Shown one piece after another: positions 51,789 through 59,549 of a stretch of DNA of 64,000 bases; position 1 is the first letter of the stretch, and each line of letters begins with the position of its first letter. A program made the translations under genes and the position numbers. This stretch comes from UBA668 sp041394605 (lineage in GTDB: Bacteria; Actinomycetota; Acidimicrobiia; Acidimicrobiales; Ilumatobacteraceae), in NCBI GenBank assembly GCA_041394605.1, contig JAWKHX010000008.1:62001-126000 (forward strand). The letters are read 5' to 3'. Under the pieces are notes generated by a model. It saw only the letters and a list, made by a program, of their open reading frames with translations, had not been told where the DNA came from and made no database searches.

Positions 51789-52478
51789 TCAGCCGGCCAG
51801 CGCCGCGGCGACCTGCTCGTCCGAGAGGCGGCGGAAGCAGCGCCGCCCGTTGCGGCGGGACAGGATGGCAACCTCGAGGTCGTCGGCCTGCAGCGGCCCG
51901 TCCGGGCGGTCGGCGCCGACGAGCGCTGCGGTGGCCTCACGGACGGCAACCTCCAGCGGCTGGTCGTCGGCGTACCACTCGTCCATCCGGGCGCTGATCG
52001 CCTCGGCGTCGCCGCCGAGCACGCTCCAGCGCCGTTCGTCCATCACCGTGCCGTCGTAGAGGATGTGGAACAGCTGGTCGCCCTCCCCCGTCACGCCGAC
52101 CTCGGCGACCAGGATCTCCACCTCCATCGGCTTCATCTCGTGGGTGAAGATCTGGCCGAGGATCTGGGCGTACTGGTTGGCCAGGCTGCGGGCATCCACG
52201 TCGTCGCGGCTGTACTGGTAGCCCTTCAGGTCGGCCGCCCGCACGCCGGCGACGCGCAGCTGGTCGAACTCGTTGTACTTGCCGACGCCGGCGAAGGCGA
52301 TGCGGTCGTAGATCTCGCTGATCTTGCGCAGCGTGTTGGACGGGTTCTCGGCCACGAGGGCGATGCCGTCCACGTAGCGGACGGCCACCAGCGCACGCCC
52401 GCGGGCGATGCCCTTGCGGGCATAGTCCGCGCGGTCCTTCATCACCTGCTCGGGCGCCACGTAGAACGGCATGCTCAT
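51789..52478 (-). CDS. prcA: Proteasome alpha subunit
   Basis: A 229-residue alpha-type subunit forming the gating outer rings of the 20S particle. MPFYVAPEQVMKDRADYARKGIARGRALVAVRYVDGIALVAENPS gives the H0 helix and the typical start; SRDDVDARSLANQYAQILGQIFTHEMKPMEVEILVAEVG follows. An AGGGGG ribosome site precedes the ATG at 52478. It lies 14 bases after prcB and upstream of pxpA. The final residues (RRCFRRLSDEQVAAALAG) are family-like. Confidence 0.94.
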   Translation of the reverse strand: MSMPFYVAPEQVMKDRADYARKGIARGRALVAVRYVDGIALVAENPSNTLRKISEIYDRIAFAGVGKYNEFDQLRVAGVRAADLKGYQYSRDDVDARSLANQYAQILGQIFTHEMKPMEVEILVAEVGVTGEGDQLFHILYDGTVMDERRWSVLGGDAEAISARMDEWYADDQPLEVAVREATAALVGADRPDGPLQADDLEVAILSRRNGRRCFRRLSDEQVAAALAG

Positions 52479-52492
52479 GGTCCGTACCCCCT

Positions 52493-53281
52493 CTACCGCG
52501 CCCGCACTTCGTCGGCGATGGACTCGAAGACCGCGGCCAGCTCGGTGTCCTCCAGGCGGCTCCAGCCGTCGGCGGTGATGGTGGCCACCACGGGGTAGAT
52601 GCCGCGCAGTGCATCCGGCCCACCGGTGGCGGAGTCCGCGTCGGCGGCCTCCCAGAGCCCGCGGCAGGCCAGTGCCACGGCGGCCTCGCGGGTGAGGCTC
52701 TCGCGCCACCCGATCTTCACCACGGTGCCGGCGTGAAGCATGCCGGAGCCGGTGGCCACATAGTCGTGCTCCTCGTAGCGGCCGCCGGTGACGTCGTAGG
52801 TGAACAGGCGGCCCACGGAGCGCAGCAGGTCGTAGCCGGCGAAGATCGGCACCACCACCATGCCCTGCATGGCAGCAGGAAGGTTGCCACGCACCATCAT
52901 GCTGAGCTGGTTGGCCTTGCCTTCCAGGCTGAGCGAGGAGCCCTCGACCTTCTCGTAGTGCTCCAGCTGCAGCTGGAAGAGCTTGATCATCTCCATGGCC
53001 GGGCCGGCGGCACCGGCGATGGCCACCCCACTGTGCAGGTCGGCCTGCACCACCTTCTCCATCCCACGGTGGCTGATGAGGTTGCCGCTGGTGGCCCGGC
53101 GGTCGCCCGCCATCACCACCCCGTCGGCGAAGCGAAGGGCCACGCAGGTGGTGGCGTGGGGCACGCCGAGGTCCATCTCGGTACCCGGCGCGTCCAGCCC
53201 GGTGGCCAGGCCGACTCGGCGGAGCAGTTCAGGAAAGCTGGACCCGGGGTCCGACCCCGGGGTGAACAGCGGCATCGACAT
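52493..53281 (-). CDS. prcB: Proteasome beta subunit (proteolytic)
   Basis: A 262-residue precursor of the catalytic 20S subunit. A propeptide of about 43 residues ends at HA, and the mature chain begins with the nucleophile Thr44 (TTCVALRFADGVVMAGDRRATSGNLI). Other active-site residues (Asp and Lys region of AGDRRATSG; later YDVTGGRYEEHDYVATGSG) are present. It is 4 bases after pup and upstream of prcA, the common actinobacterial order. Expected specificity is broad, chymotrypsin-like. Confidence 0.95.
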   Translation of the reverse strand: MSMPLFTPGSDPGSSFPELLRRVGLATGLDAPGTEMDLGVPHATTCVALRFADGVVMAGDRRATSGNLISHRGMEKVVQADLHSGVAIAGAAGPAMEMIKLFQLQLEHYEKVEGSSLSLEGKANQLSMMVRGNLPAAMQGMVVVPIFAGYDLLRSVGRLFTYDVTGGRYEEHDYVATGSGMLHAGTVVKIGWRESLTREAAVALACRGLWEAADADSATGGPDALRGIYPVVATITADGWSRLEDTELAAVFESIADEVRAR

Positions 53282-53285
53282 GCGC

Positions 53286-53480
53286 CTACTGCCCGCCCTT
53301 CTGCACGTAGGACTTCACGAAGTCCTCCGCGTTGGTCTCCAGCACGTCGTCGATCTCGTCGAGGAGGTCGTCCAGCTCGGCCTTCAGCTTGTCGCCGCTG
53401 CCGGCCACTGCGGGCGCGTCCTCGACCGTCTCTTCCGTGCGGCTTGGCGTGGGCTTCTGCTTCTGGGTGCGCTCTGCCAT
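53286..53480 (-). CDS. pup: Prokaryotic ubiquitin-like protein Pup
   Basis: A 64-residue disordered modifier. The C terminus is DFVKSYVQKGGQ; the final Gln64 must be deamidated to Glu by Dop before PafA can conjugate it. The helix-forming middle (KLKAELDDLLDEIDDVLETNAEDFV) is the part that binds the ATPase coiled coils. A GAGGGAG ribosome site precedes the ATG. It sits between dop and prcB in the same operon. Confidence 0.97.
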   Translation of the reverse strand: MAERTQKQKPTPSRTEETVEDAPAVAGSGDKLKAELDDLLDEIDDVLETNAEDFVKSYVQKGGQ

Positions 53481-53500
53481 GGCTCCCTCGTGCGGTTCGG

Positions 53501-54997
53501 TCAGGCACCCAGCCGGGCCAGCAGCGCCGACGGGGTGTCGCTCTCGTCGATCAAGCTAGCCACCCTTTCGGCGGTGCCGCGCAACGGTTCCATCATCGGC
53601 ACCCGCCGCAGCGGGTCGCGCCCCACGTCGAACACCAGGCTGTCCCAGTTGGCGGCGACGATCTCGTCGGGCCATTTCGCCAGGCACCGGCCGCGGAAGT
53701 AGGCGCGGGTGGTGGTGGGCGGCAGGGTCATGGCGGCCTCCACCGCCGCCGGGTCGGTCAGCACGGCCAGCCCGGCCCGCCGAGCCAGGCAGCGGTCCGG
53801 GCGCATGTCGTGGTACTGCAGGTCCAGCGCCTTCAACCGGGCATCGCCGGGGCGCAGGCCGTGGCGCTCGGCATAGCCGTCCACGATGCGCTGCTTGGCC
53901 ACCCAATCCACCTGGTGCGCAACCGTGGCCGGGTCGGCCTCGAGCCCGGTGAGGATGTCCTCCCACAGGGCCAGCACCTGCAGTCCGGTGGCCTCGCCCA
54001 CCGCGTGGAGGCCGTGGGTGTCGGCGTACCTGCGGGCGCGTTCCAGCAGGGACCACTGGATCTCCATGCCGGTGGCCCGCCGGCCGGAGCGCAGCAGGAT
54101 GGTGCGCTGCAGCGTGGGGTCGTGGCTGACCTGGCGGATGGCGGCCACGGGGTTGGCCAGCGCCAGGTCGTCGCCGAGCGCGTCGTCCTCGATCATCGCC
54201 AGCAGCAGGGCCGTGGCGCCGATCTTCACGAACGTGGCGGTCTCGCTCATGTTGGCGTCGCCGACGATCACGTGCAGGCGGCGGTACTTCGAGGCATCGC
54301 AGTGCGGCTCGTCGCGGGTGTTGACGATCGGCCGCTTCAGCGTGGTCTCCAGCCCCACTTCCTCCTCGAAGAAGTCGGCCCGCTGGCTGAGCTGGAAGGG
54401 GATGTCCCCCGCCGATGCGCCCGGGAGTTCGCAGCCCACCTTGCCGGCGCCCACCACCACCTGGCGGGTGACGAAGTGGGGCGTGATCTGCTGGACGATG
54501 CGGGCGAAGGGCACCTCGCGGGCGAGCAGGTAGTTCTCGTGGCAGCCGTAGCTGTTGCCCTTGCCGTCGGAGTTGTTCTTGTGGCAGAGGATCTCCGCGC
54601 CTTCCGGCAGCATGCGATTGGCGGCCGCCATGCTGGCTTCGATGATCCGCTCGGCGGCCCGGTCGAAGTGGATGGCGTCCATGGCCGTCAGGCATTCCGG
54701 AGTGCTGATCTCCGGATGGGCGTGGTCCACGTAGTAGCGGGCCCCGTTGGTGAGCACGGCGTTCACCAGTTGGGTCTCGATCTCCGGCGCGAGCAGGTCG
54801 TCCACCTGGAAGCCGCGGGCGTCGGTGCCGGGGTGCTCGTCCACCAGGTCGAACTTGGCCCGGCGGTGCACGGACGCGAGGTAGGCGTTGATGAGCAGCG
54901 ACGAGGCACTGACCGGGTTGGCCGTACTGTCGGGCACCGGGCCGCGCACCAGGATGCCGTACTCGGTCTCGATGCCGCACACCTTGGGGATCGCCAC
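53501..54997 (-). CDS. dop: Pup deamidase/depupylase
   Basis: A 498-residue paralogue of PafA that deamidates the Pup C terminus and removes Pup from substrates. IPKVCGIETEYGILVRG, the Dop loop region SSLLINAY...RRAKFDLVDEHPGTDARGFQVDDLL, NGARYYVDHAHPEISTPECL (catalytic Asp) and NNSDGKGNSYGCHENYLL are diagnostic. GTG at 54997 has TAGCGT 7 nt upstream; 55006 is an alternative. It heads dop-pup-prcB-prcA and is divergent from the SCO6745-type gene over 40 bases. Confidence 0.95.
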   Translation of the reverse strand: MAIPKVCGIETEYGILVRGPVPDSTANPVSASSLLINAYLASVHRRAKFDLVDEHPGTDARGFQVDDLLAPEIETQLVNAVLTNGARYYVDHAHPEISTPECLTAMDAIHFDRAAERIIEASMAAANRMLPEGAEILCHKNNSDGKGNSYGCHENYLLAREVPFARIVQQITPHFVTRQVVVGAGKVGCELPGASAGDIPFQLSQRADFFEEEVGLETTLKRPIVNTRDEPHCDASKYRRLHVIVGDANMSETATFVKIGATALLLAMIEDDALGDDLALANPVAAIRQVSHDPTLQRTILLRSGRRATGMEIQWSLLERARRYADTHGLHAVGEATGLQVLALWEDILTGLEADPATVAHQVDWVAKQRIVDGYAERHGLRPGDARLKALDLQYHDMRPDRCLARRAGLAVLTDPAAVEAAMTLPPTTTRAYFRGRCLAKWPDEIVAANWDSLVFDVGRDPLRRVPMMEPLRGTAERVASLIDESDTPSALLARLGA

Positions 54998-55004
54998 GGC
55001 ACGC

Positions 55005-55010
55005 ACGCTA
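55005..55010 (-). promoter_or_regulatory. Leaderless -10 box of the dop-pup-prcBA operon
   Basis: TAGCGT (minus strand) lies 7 nt before the GTG at 54997. Confidence 0.55.
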
Positions 55011-55024
55011 ACCGGCAGGTCGTG

Positions 55025-55030
55025 CAGACT
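55025..55030 (+). promoter_or_regulatory. Possible leaderless -10 box of the SCO6745-type gene
   Basis: CAGACT lies 7 nt before the ATG at 55038, back-to-back with the dop box. Confidence 0.35.
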
Positions 55031-55037
55031 GGCCACC

Positions 55038-55928
55038 ATGGCCGAGACCCCCGATTGGTTCGAGATCACCCGCCGCAACGCCCGTTCCGTGCAGACCACC
55101 GTCGGCTGGATCTTCTGGGACCCGGGCGCGGCGCAGCGGTACGAGGCGTTGGGCCTGCCGCAGGCGTTCGCCGGCCCGCTGGGCTACATGGCGGCGCGAT
55201 GCGCGCCGTTGGCGGGCGCCGGCCCGGACGCGGTGATCGCCGCATTCGGCAGTATCAGTCCCGTCGCCATCCGTGGCGCCTTCGGCTTCCTGCAGACCCC
55301 GGATCGCTTCATGGAGGTGTGGCACGCACGCGACGAAGCGGTCGCTGAGGGCCTGCGGCAGTACGCGCCGGACATCGTGGAGCCGCTGATCGAACTGGGC
55401 CCTCACCTGTGGCCGGTGGTGGAGCAGTTGCCCCTGGTGGGCCGGGTGTTCTACGGCGCGCACCTGGCCGTGCCGCGGCCCAACGACCCGCTGCTGTCCG
55501 GCTGGCACGCCGTCAACTGCCTGCGGGAATGGCGCGGCGACACCCACTGGGCGCTGGTGGTGGCCGCCGGGCTGACCCACGCCGAGGCGTCCATCCTGCA
55601 CAACGCCTGGCTCGGTTACGAGCGCGACTGGCTGGCGAAGTCCCGCGGCACGTCACCGGAGGACATCGAGGCCGGGTGGGCTGCCCTCGCTCACAAGGGC
55701 CTGGTGGACGGCGACACCGTCACGCCGGAGGGCATCGCTCTGCGCCAGCGGATCGAGGACGACACCGACCTCCTCACCACCCTGCCGTGGGAACTGCTCG
55801 GCGAGGAGCGTTCCGTCTGGTTCGCCGAGGCGTTCGAACCGCCGTGCAACCTCCTACTGCACCGGGTGGACGAGACCGCCGGCGTGAACTACCAGCCGGC
55901 CTCACGCATCCGCCCACCCCGCACCTGA
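55038..55928 (+). CDS. SCO6745 family protein
   Basis: A 296-residue protein of the actinobacterial SCO6745 family, recognised by RNARSVQTTVGWIFWDPGAAQRYEALGL, GYMAARCAPLAGAGPDAVIAAFGSISP, LREWRGDTHWALVVAAGLTHAEASILHNAW and a C-terminal part resembling a winged-helix (LAHKGLVDGDTVTPEGIALRQRIEDDTDLL). No enzymatic motif is seen; a regulatory or binding role has been supposed for the fold but not shown. It lies between dop (divergent) and the proteasomal ATPase gene (convergent, 15 bases). Confidence 0.82.
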   Translation: MAETPDWFEITRRNARSVQTTVGWIFWDPGAAQRYEALGLPQAFAGPLGYMAARCAPLAGAGPDAVIAAFGSISPVAIRGAFGFLQTPDRFMEVWHARDEAVAEGLRQYAPDIVEPLIELGPHLWPVVEQLPLVGRVFYGAHLAVPRPNDPLLSGWHAVNCLREWRGDTHWALVVAAGLTHAEASILHNAWLGYERDWLAKSRGTSPEDIEAGWAALAHKGLVDGDTVTPEGIALRQRIEDDTDLLTTLPWELLGEERSVWFAEAFEPPCNLLLHRVDETAGVNYQPASRIRPPRT

Positions 55929-55943
55929 CCCGGCGCGAGGGCG

Positions 55944-57657
55944 TTACAGGTACTGGCCGGTGGCGACGCGCTCGATGGCGCGGCCGCCTTCGCGGTCCGC
56001 CTCGCGGCCCTTCACCAGGGTGCGGATGAAGACGATCCGCTCGCCCTTCTTGCCGCTGATCTTGGCCCAGTCGTCCGGGTTGGTGGTGTTCGGCAGGTCC
56101 TCGTGCTCGCGGTACTCCTGCTTGATGGAGTCCAGCAGGTCCTGCAGGCACACGCCCTTGGGCCCACCGGCGATGACCCGCTTGATGGCCAGCTTCTTGG
56201 CCCGGCGGACGATGTTCTCGATCATCGCACCCGACGCGAAGTCCTTGTAGTACAGGATCTCCTTGTCGCCGTTCTGGTAGGTGACCTCGAGGAACTGGTT
56301 GGCCGCGTCGTCGCGGTACATCTCGTCCACCGTCGCGTCGATCATCGACGGCACGGCCGAACCGGCGGCGATGGGGATGTCGTCGGTGAGGTAGCGGGCG
56401 AAGATCTGCCGGGCCGCGCCGGCCGACGGGCGCTCGATCTTGATCTTCACGTCCAACCGACCTGGCCGCAGGATGGCCGGGTCGATGAGGTCCTCCCGGT
56501 TGGTGGCGCCGATCACGATGACGTTGCGCAGGCCCTCCACGCCGTCGATCTCGGCCAGCAGCTGCGGCACGATCGTGGACTCCATGTCCGAGGAGATGCC
56601 CGAGCCGCGGGTGCGGAACATCGAGTCCATCTCGTCGAAGAAGACGATGACCGGCCAGCCCTCTTCGCTCTTCTCCCGGGCCCGCTGGAACACCAGGCGG
56701 ATCTGCCGCTCCGTCTCGCCGACGTACTTGTTCAGCAGTTCTGGACCCTTGATGTTGATGAAGTAGCTGCGGCCCTTCTCGCCGCCGGTCTTGTCCGCCA
56801 CCTTCTTGGCCAGGCTGTTGGCCACGGCCTTGGCGATCAGCGTCTTGCCGCAGCCGGGCGGGCCGTACAGCAGGATGCCCTTGGGCGCCGGCAGCTGGTG
56901 CTCGGCGAAGAGGTCCTGGTACAGGAACGGCAGCTCCACGGCGTCGGCGATCTGCTCGATCTGGTCGTCCAGCCCGCCGATGTCCGCGTAGCTGATGTCC
57001 GGAACCTCCTCCAGCAGAAGGTCCTCCACCTCGGGGCGGGGCAGCTTCTCCAGCAGCAGGTTGCTGCGCACGTCCAGCCGCATCGTGTCGCCGCTGCGCA
57101 GATGCGTGCCACGCAACGCGTCGGCCAACTCGCAGACCCGCTCCTCGTCGGCGCGGCCCACCACCAGGGCACGCACGCCGTCCTCCATCACTTCCTTGAT
57201 GGTGACGACCTCGCCGGTGCCTTCCGGGTTGCGGGCGTCCACCACGTTGAAGCTCTCGTTGAGCACCACCTCGGCGCCGCGCTCCAGCGAATCGTGGTCG
57301 ATGTCCGGGTGCAGGCTGACGCGCATCTTGCGGCCGCTGGTCAGCACGTCCACCGTGCCGTCGTCGTTCTTGCCGACGACCACGCCGTAGGCGGAGGGCG
57401 GCTGGGTGAGCTTGTCCACCTCGTCGCGCAGGGCGGCGATGTGCTCGCGGGCCTCGCGCAGGGTGTAGCTGAGCTTTTCGTTCTGGGAGACCGCCTGGGC
57501 CAGCTGGCCCTTGGTCTCCAGCAGCCGTTCCTCCAGCGCACGCTGGCGCTTGGGCGCATCGGCCAGCTTGCGGCGGAGTTGACCGACCTCTTCTTCGAGG
57601 ATCGCGAGCTGCGCCTCGAGGACTGCGGCGTCGTCGGCACCGTTCGGTATCGCTCAT
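55944..57657 (-). CDS. arc: Proteasome-associated AAA ATPase (ARC/Mpa), one frameshift near the start
   Basis: A roughly 570-residue hexameric unfoldase that binds Pup and feeds the 20S particle. An N-terminal coiled coil (ILEEEVGQLRRKLADAPKRQRALEERL...) is followed by OB-type domains (VGKNDDGTVDVLTSGRKMRVSL) and an AAA module with Walker A GPPGCGKT, Walker B IVFFDEMDSMF and arginine finger in LRPGRLD. It ends GQYL, the proteasome-docking tail. After MSDTER the coiled coil is in another frame (break near 57637); without it no start codon exists. ATG at 57657 has TAGGTT 6 nt upstream. Confidence 0.93.
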
Positions 57658-57663
57658 GGGCGG

Positions 57664-57669
57664 AACCTA
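57664..57669 (-). promoter_or_regulatory. Leaderless -10 box of the AAA ATPase gene
   Basis: TAGGTT (minus strand) lies 6 nt before the ATG at 57657. Confidence 0.5.
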
Positions 57670-57789
57670 ACACCAACAGGCCGCCGCGTGACGGGCATCA
57701 CCGGGACCTTGGTCACGGAAACTACGAATCCGGACACCCACCCATGTATGCTCCGAACGTCTGACTCTCGACCCTAGGAGACACGCGAA

Positions 57790-58035
57790 ATGAAGGTCTG
57801 GATCGACCAGGATCTGTGCACCGGTGACGGTCTGTGCGAAGAGATCGCACCCGACGTGTTCACGCTGCTGGACGACGGCCTGGCGTACGTGAAGGAAGGC
57901 GACAAGATCTTTGCCGCCGCCAAGGGCAACCCGCAGGGCGCCGAGGGCATGGCCAACATCCCGGACAACAAGCTGGACTCCGTCATCGAGTCGGCCGAGG
58001 AGTGCCCGGGCGAGTGCATCTTCATCGAGCCCTGA
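57790..58035 (+). CDS. 3Fe-4S ferredoxin
   Basis: An 81-residue acidic ferredoxin. Cluster cysteines are in LCTGDGLCEEIAPDVF (C-x5-C, the second Cys position of a 4Fe-4S set replaced) and ECPGECIFIEP, the pattern of single-cluster ferredoxins serving P450 enzymes. A GGAG ribosome site precedes the ATG, and TATGCT near 57747 may be its -10 box. It is divergent from the proteasomal ATPase gene. A strong terminator follows. Its redox partner is not in the window. Confidence 0.9.
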   Translation: MKVWIDQDLCTGDGLCEEIAPDVFTLLDDGLAYVKEGDKIFAAAKGNPQGAEGMANIPDNKLDSVIESAEECPGECIFIEP

Positions 58036-58066
58036 TCGCTCGACGTACCAACTGATTCTCGGAGAA

Positions 58067-58094
58067 GGGGCGGCCCGCACGGGTCGCCCCTTTT
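58067..58094 (+). terminator. Rho-independent terminator of the ferredoxin gene
   Basis: An 11-bp GC stem (GGGGCGGCCCG with CGGGTCGCCCC, one G-T pair) closes on CA and is followed by TTTT, 31 nt after the stop. The clearest intrinsic terminator of the window. Confidence 0.85.
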
Positions 58095-58120
58095 CGCGCC
58101 CGCCGAGCCGCCACCGGCGC

Positions 58121-58126
58121 GAGACT
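58121..58126 (+). promoter_or_regulatory. Possible leaderless -10 box of the M20 gene
   Basis: GAGACT lies 6 nt before the ATG at 58133. Confidence 0.3.
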
Positions 58127-58132
58127 GAGGGC

Positions 58133-59473
58133 ATGACCGCCGTCGCACCGAACGCCTCCACCGAGATCCTCCAGCAGCTCATCCGCCTGCAGTGCGTGAA
58201 CGACGGCCACGAGGACTCGGGCAACGAGACCCGTGCCGCCGACCTGCTGCGCCCGGTCGTAGACCTGCCCGGTGTCGAGGTGCAGACGCTCGGCCCGAAG
58301 GCCAACCGCCAGTCGCTGGTGGCCCGCCTGCCCGGCACCGACCCGGCGGCGCCCACCCTCCTCCTGCTGGCCCACACCGACGTCGTGCCGGTGCAGCCGG
58401 CCGACTGGCACGAGGACCCGTTCGGCGGCGAGCTGATCGACGGTTGGGTGTGGGGCCGCGGCGCCATCGACATGCTCTGCCTCACGGCATCGATGGCGGT
58501 GGCGTTCCGCGAGCTGGCCGAGCGCCGCCTGGCCCTGCCCGGCAGCGTGGTGTTCGCCGCCGTGGCCGACGAGGAGGCGGGCGCCGCGTGGGGTGCCGAC
58601 TGGCTGCTCCAGCACCACCGCGACGCCGTGATGGCCGACTACGTCATCACCGAGTGCGGCGGCACGCCGATGCACACCCCCAGCGGCATGAAGCTGCCGG
58701 TGCTGGTGGCGGAGAAGGGATCCGCCTGGACGAAGCTGATCGTCCACGGCACTGCGGGCCACGGCTCCACGCCCCTCATCGCCGACAACGCGCTGGTGCG
58801 CGCCGCAGAGGTGGTGCGCCGCCTGGCCGCCTACCGCCCGCTGGCCGTCATCCACGACACGTGGCGGGAGTACGTGAAGGCGATGGAGTTCGACCCGGAA
58901 CTGGAGGCCACCCTGCTGGATCCGGCACGGATCACCGACTGGGCGGTCGCCCACCCGGACCGCGGCTTCGCCGCCGACTGCCACGCCTGCACCCACATGA
59001 CCATGTCGCCCAACGTGCTGCGCGGCGACGGCAAGACCAACACCATCCCCGGCAGCGTCGAGATGGAGGTGGACATCCGCATCCTCCCCGGCCAGACCGC
59101 CGACGACGCGCTCGCCGTGGTCCGCGACCTGCTCGGCGACCTGATCGAGCACGTCGAGATCGTCCCCCTCCACGGCAACTGGCCGGCCACCGCGTCGCCC
59201 GTGGACTCGCCGCTGTGGCGCACGATCGCCAAGGCCTCGGCCAGCGTGTACCCCGATGCCCGGGTGGTGCCGGCCATCACCCCCGGTGGCACCGACGCCC
59301 GCTTCTACCGCGACCTCGGCGCCACGTCCTACGGGTACGGCCTGTTCTCCCACGAGCTGACGTTCGACCACTACGTGGCCATGTTCCACGCCGCCGACGA
59401 GCGGGTGGACGTGCACTCGATGGGCCTGATGGAGCGGCTCTGGGCCGACATCGCGGTCGACCTCCTGGGGTGA
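58133..59473 (+). CDS. M20 family metallopeptidase (carboxypeptidase/dipeptidase-like)
   Basis: A 446-residue zinc peptidase. LLLLAHTDVVPVQPADWHEDPFGGELIDGWVWGRGAIDML holds the first metal ligands and the bridging Asp, FAAVADEEAGAAWGADWLL the catalytic Glu, TECGG the next ligand and ITPGGTDARFYRDLG the last region. The middle VHGTAGHGSTPL begins the dimerisation domain. Closest in style to peptidase M20/ArgE/DapE-like carboxypeptidases. It lies after the ferredoxin terminator, so it is separately transcribed. Substrate unknown; peptide turnover after the proteasome is possible. Confidence 0.9.
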   Translation: MTAVAPNASTEILQQLIRLQCVNDGHEDSGNETRAADLLRPVVDLPGVEVQTLGPKANRQSLVARLPGTDPAAPTLLLLAHTDVVPVQPADWHEDPFGGELIDGWVWGRGAIDMLCLTASMAVAFRELAERRLALPGSVVFAAVADEEAGAAWGADWLLQHHRDAVMADYVITECGGTPMHTPSGMKLPVLVAEKGSAWTKLIVHGTAGHGSTPLIADNALVRAAEVVRRLAAYRPLAVIHDTWREYVKAMEFDPELEATLLDPARITDWAVAHPDRGFAADCHACTHMTMSPNVLRGDGKTNTIPGSVEMEVDIRILPGQTADDALAVVRDLLGDLIEHVEIVPLHGNWPATASPVDSPLWRTIAKASASVYPDARVVPAITPGGTDARFYRDLGATSYGYGLFSHELTFDHYVAMFHAADERVDVHSMGLMERLWADIAVDLLG

Positions 59474-59536
59474 CGCGACGACGTCGCTGATCGCCCACGC
59501 TCGGCGGGGGGACCCACATCGACGGGCCATCGCGGC

Positions 59537-59542
59537 CACAAT
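59537..59542 (+). promoter_or_regulatory. Possible leaderless -10 box of the debranching-like gene
   Basis: CACAAT lies 7 nt before the ATG at 59550. Confidence 0.35.
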
Positions 59543-59549
59543 GGTGGCA

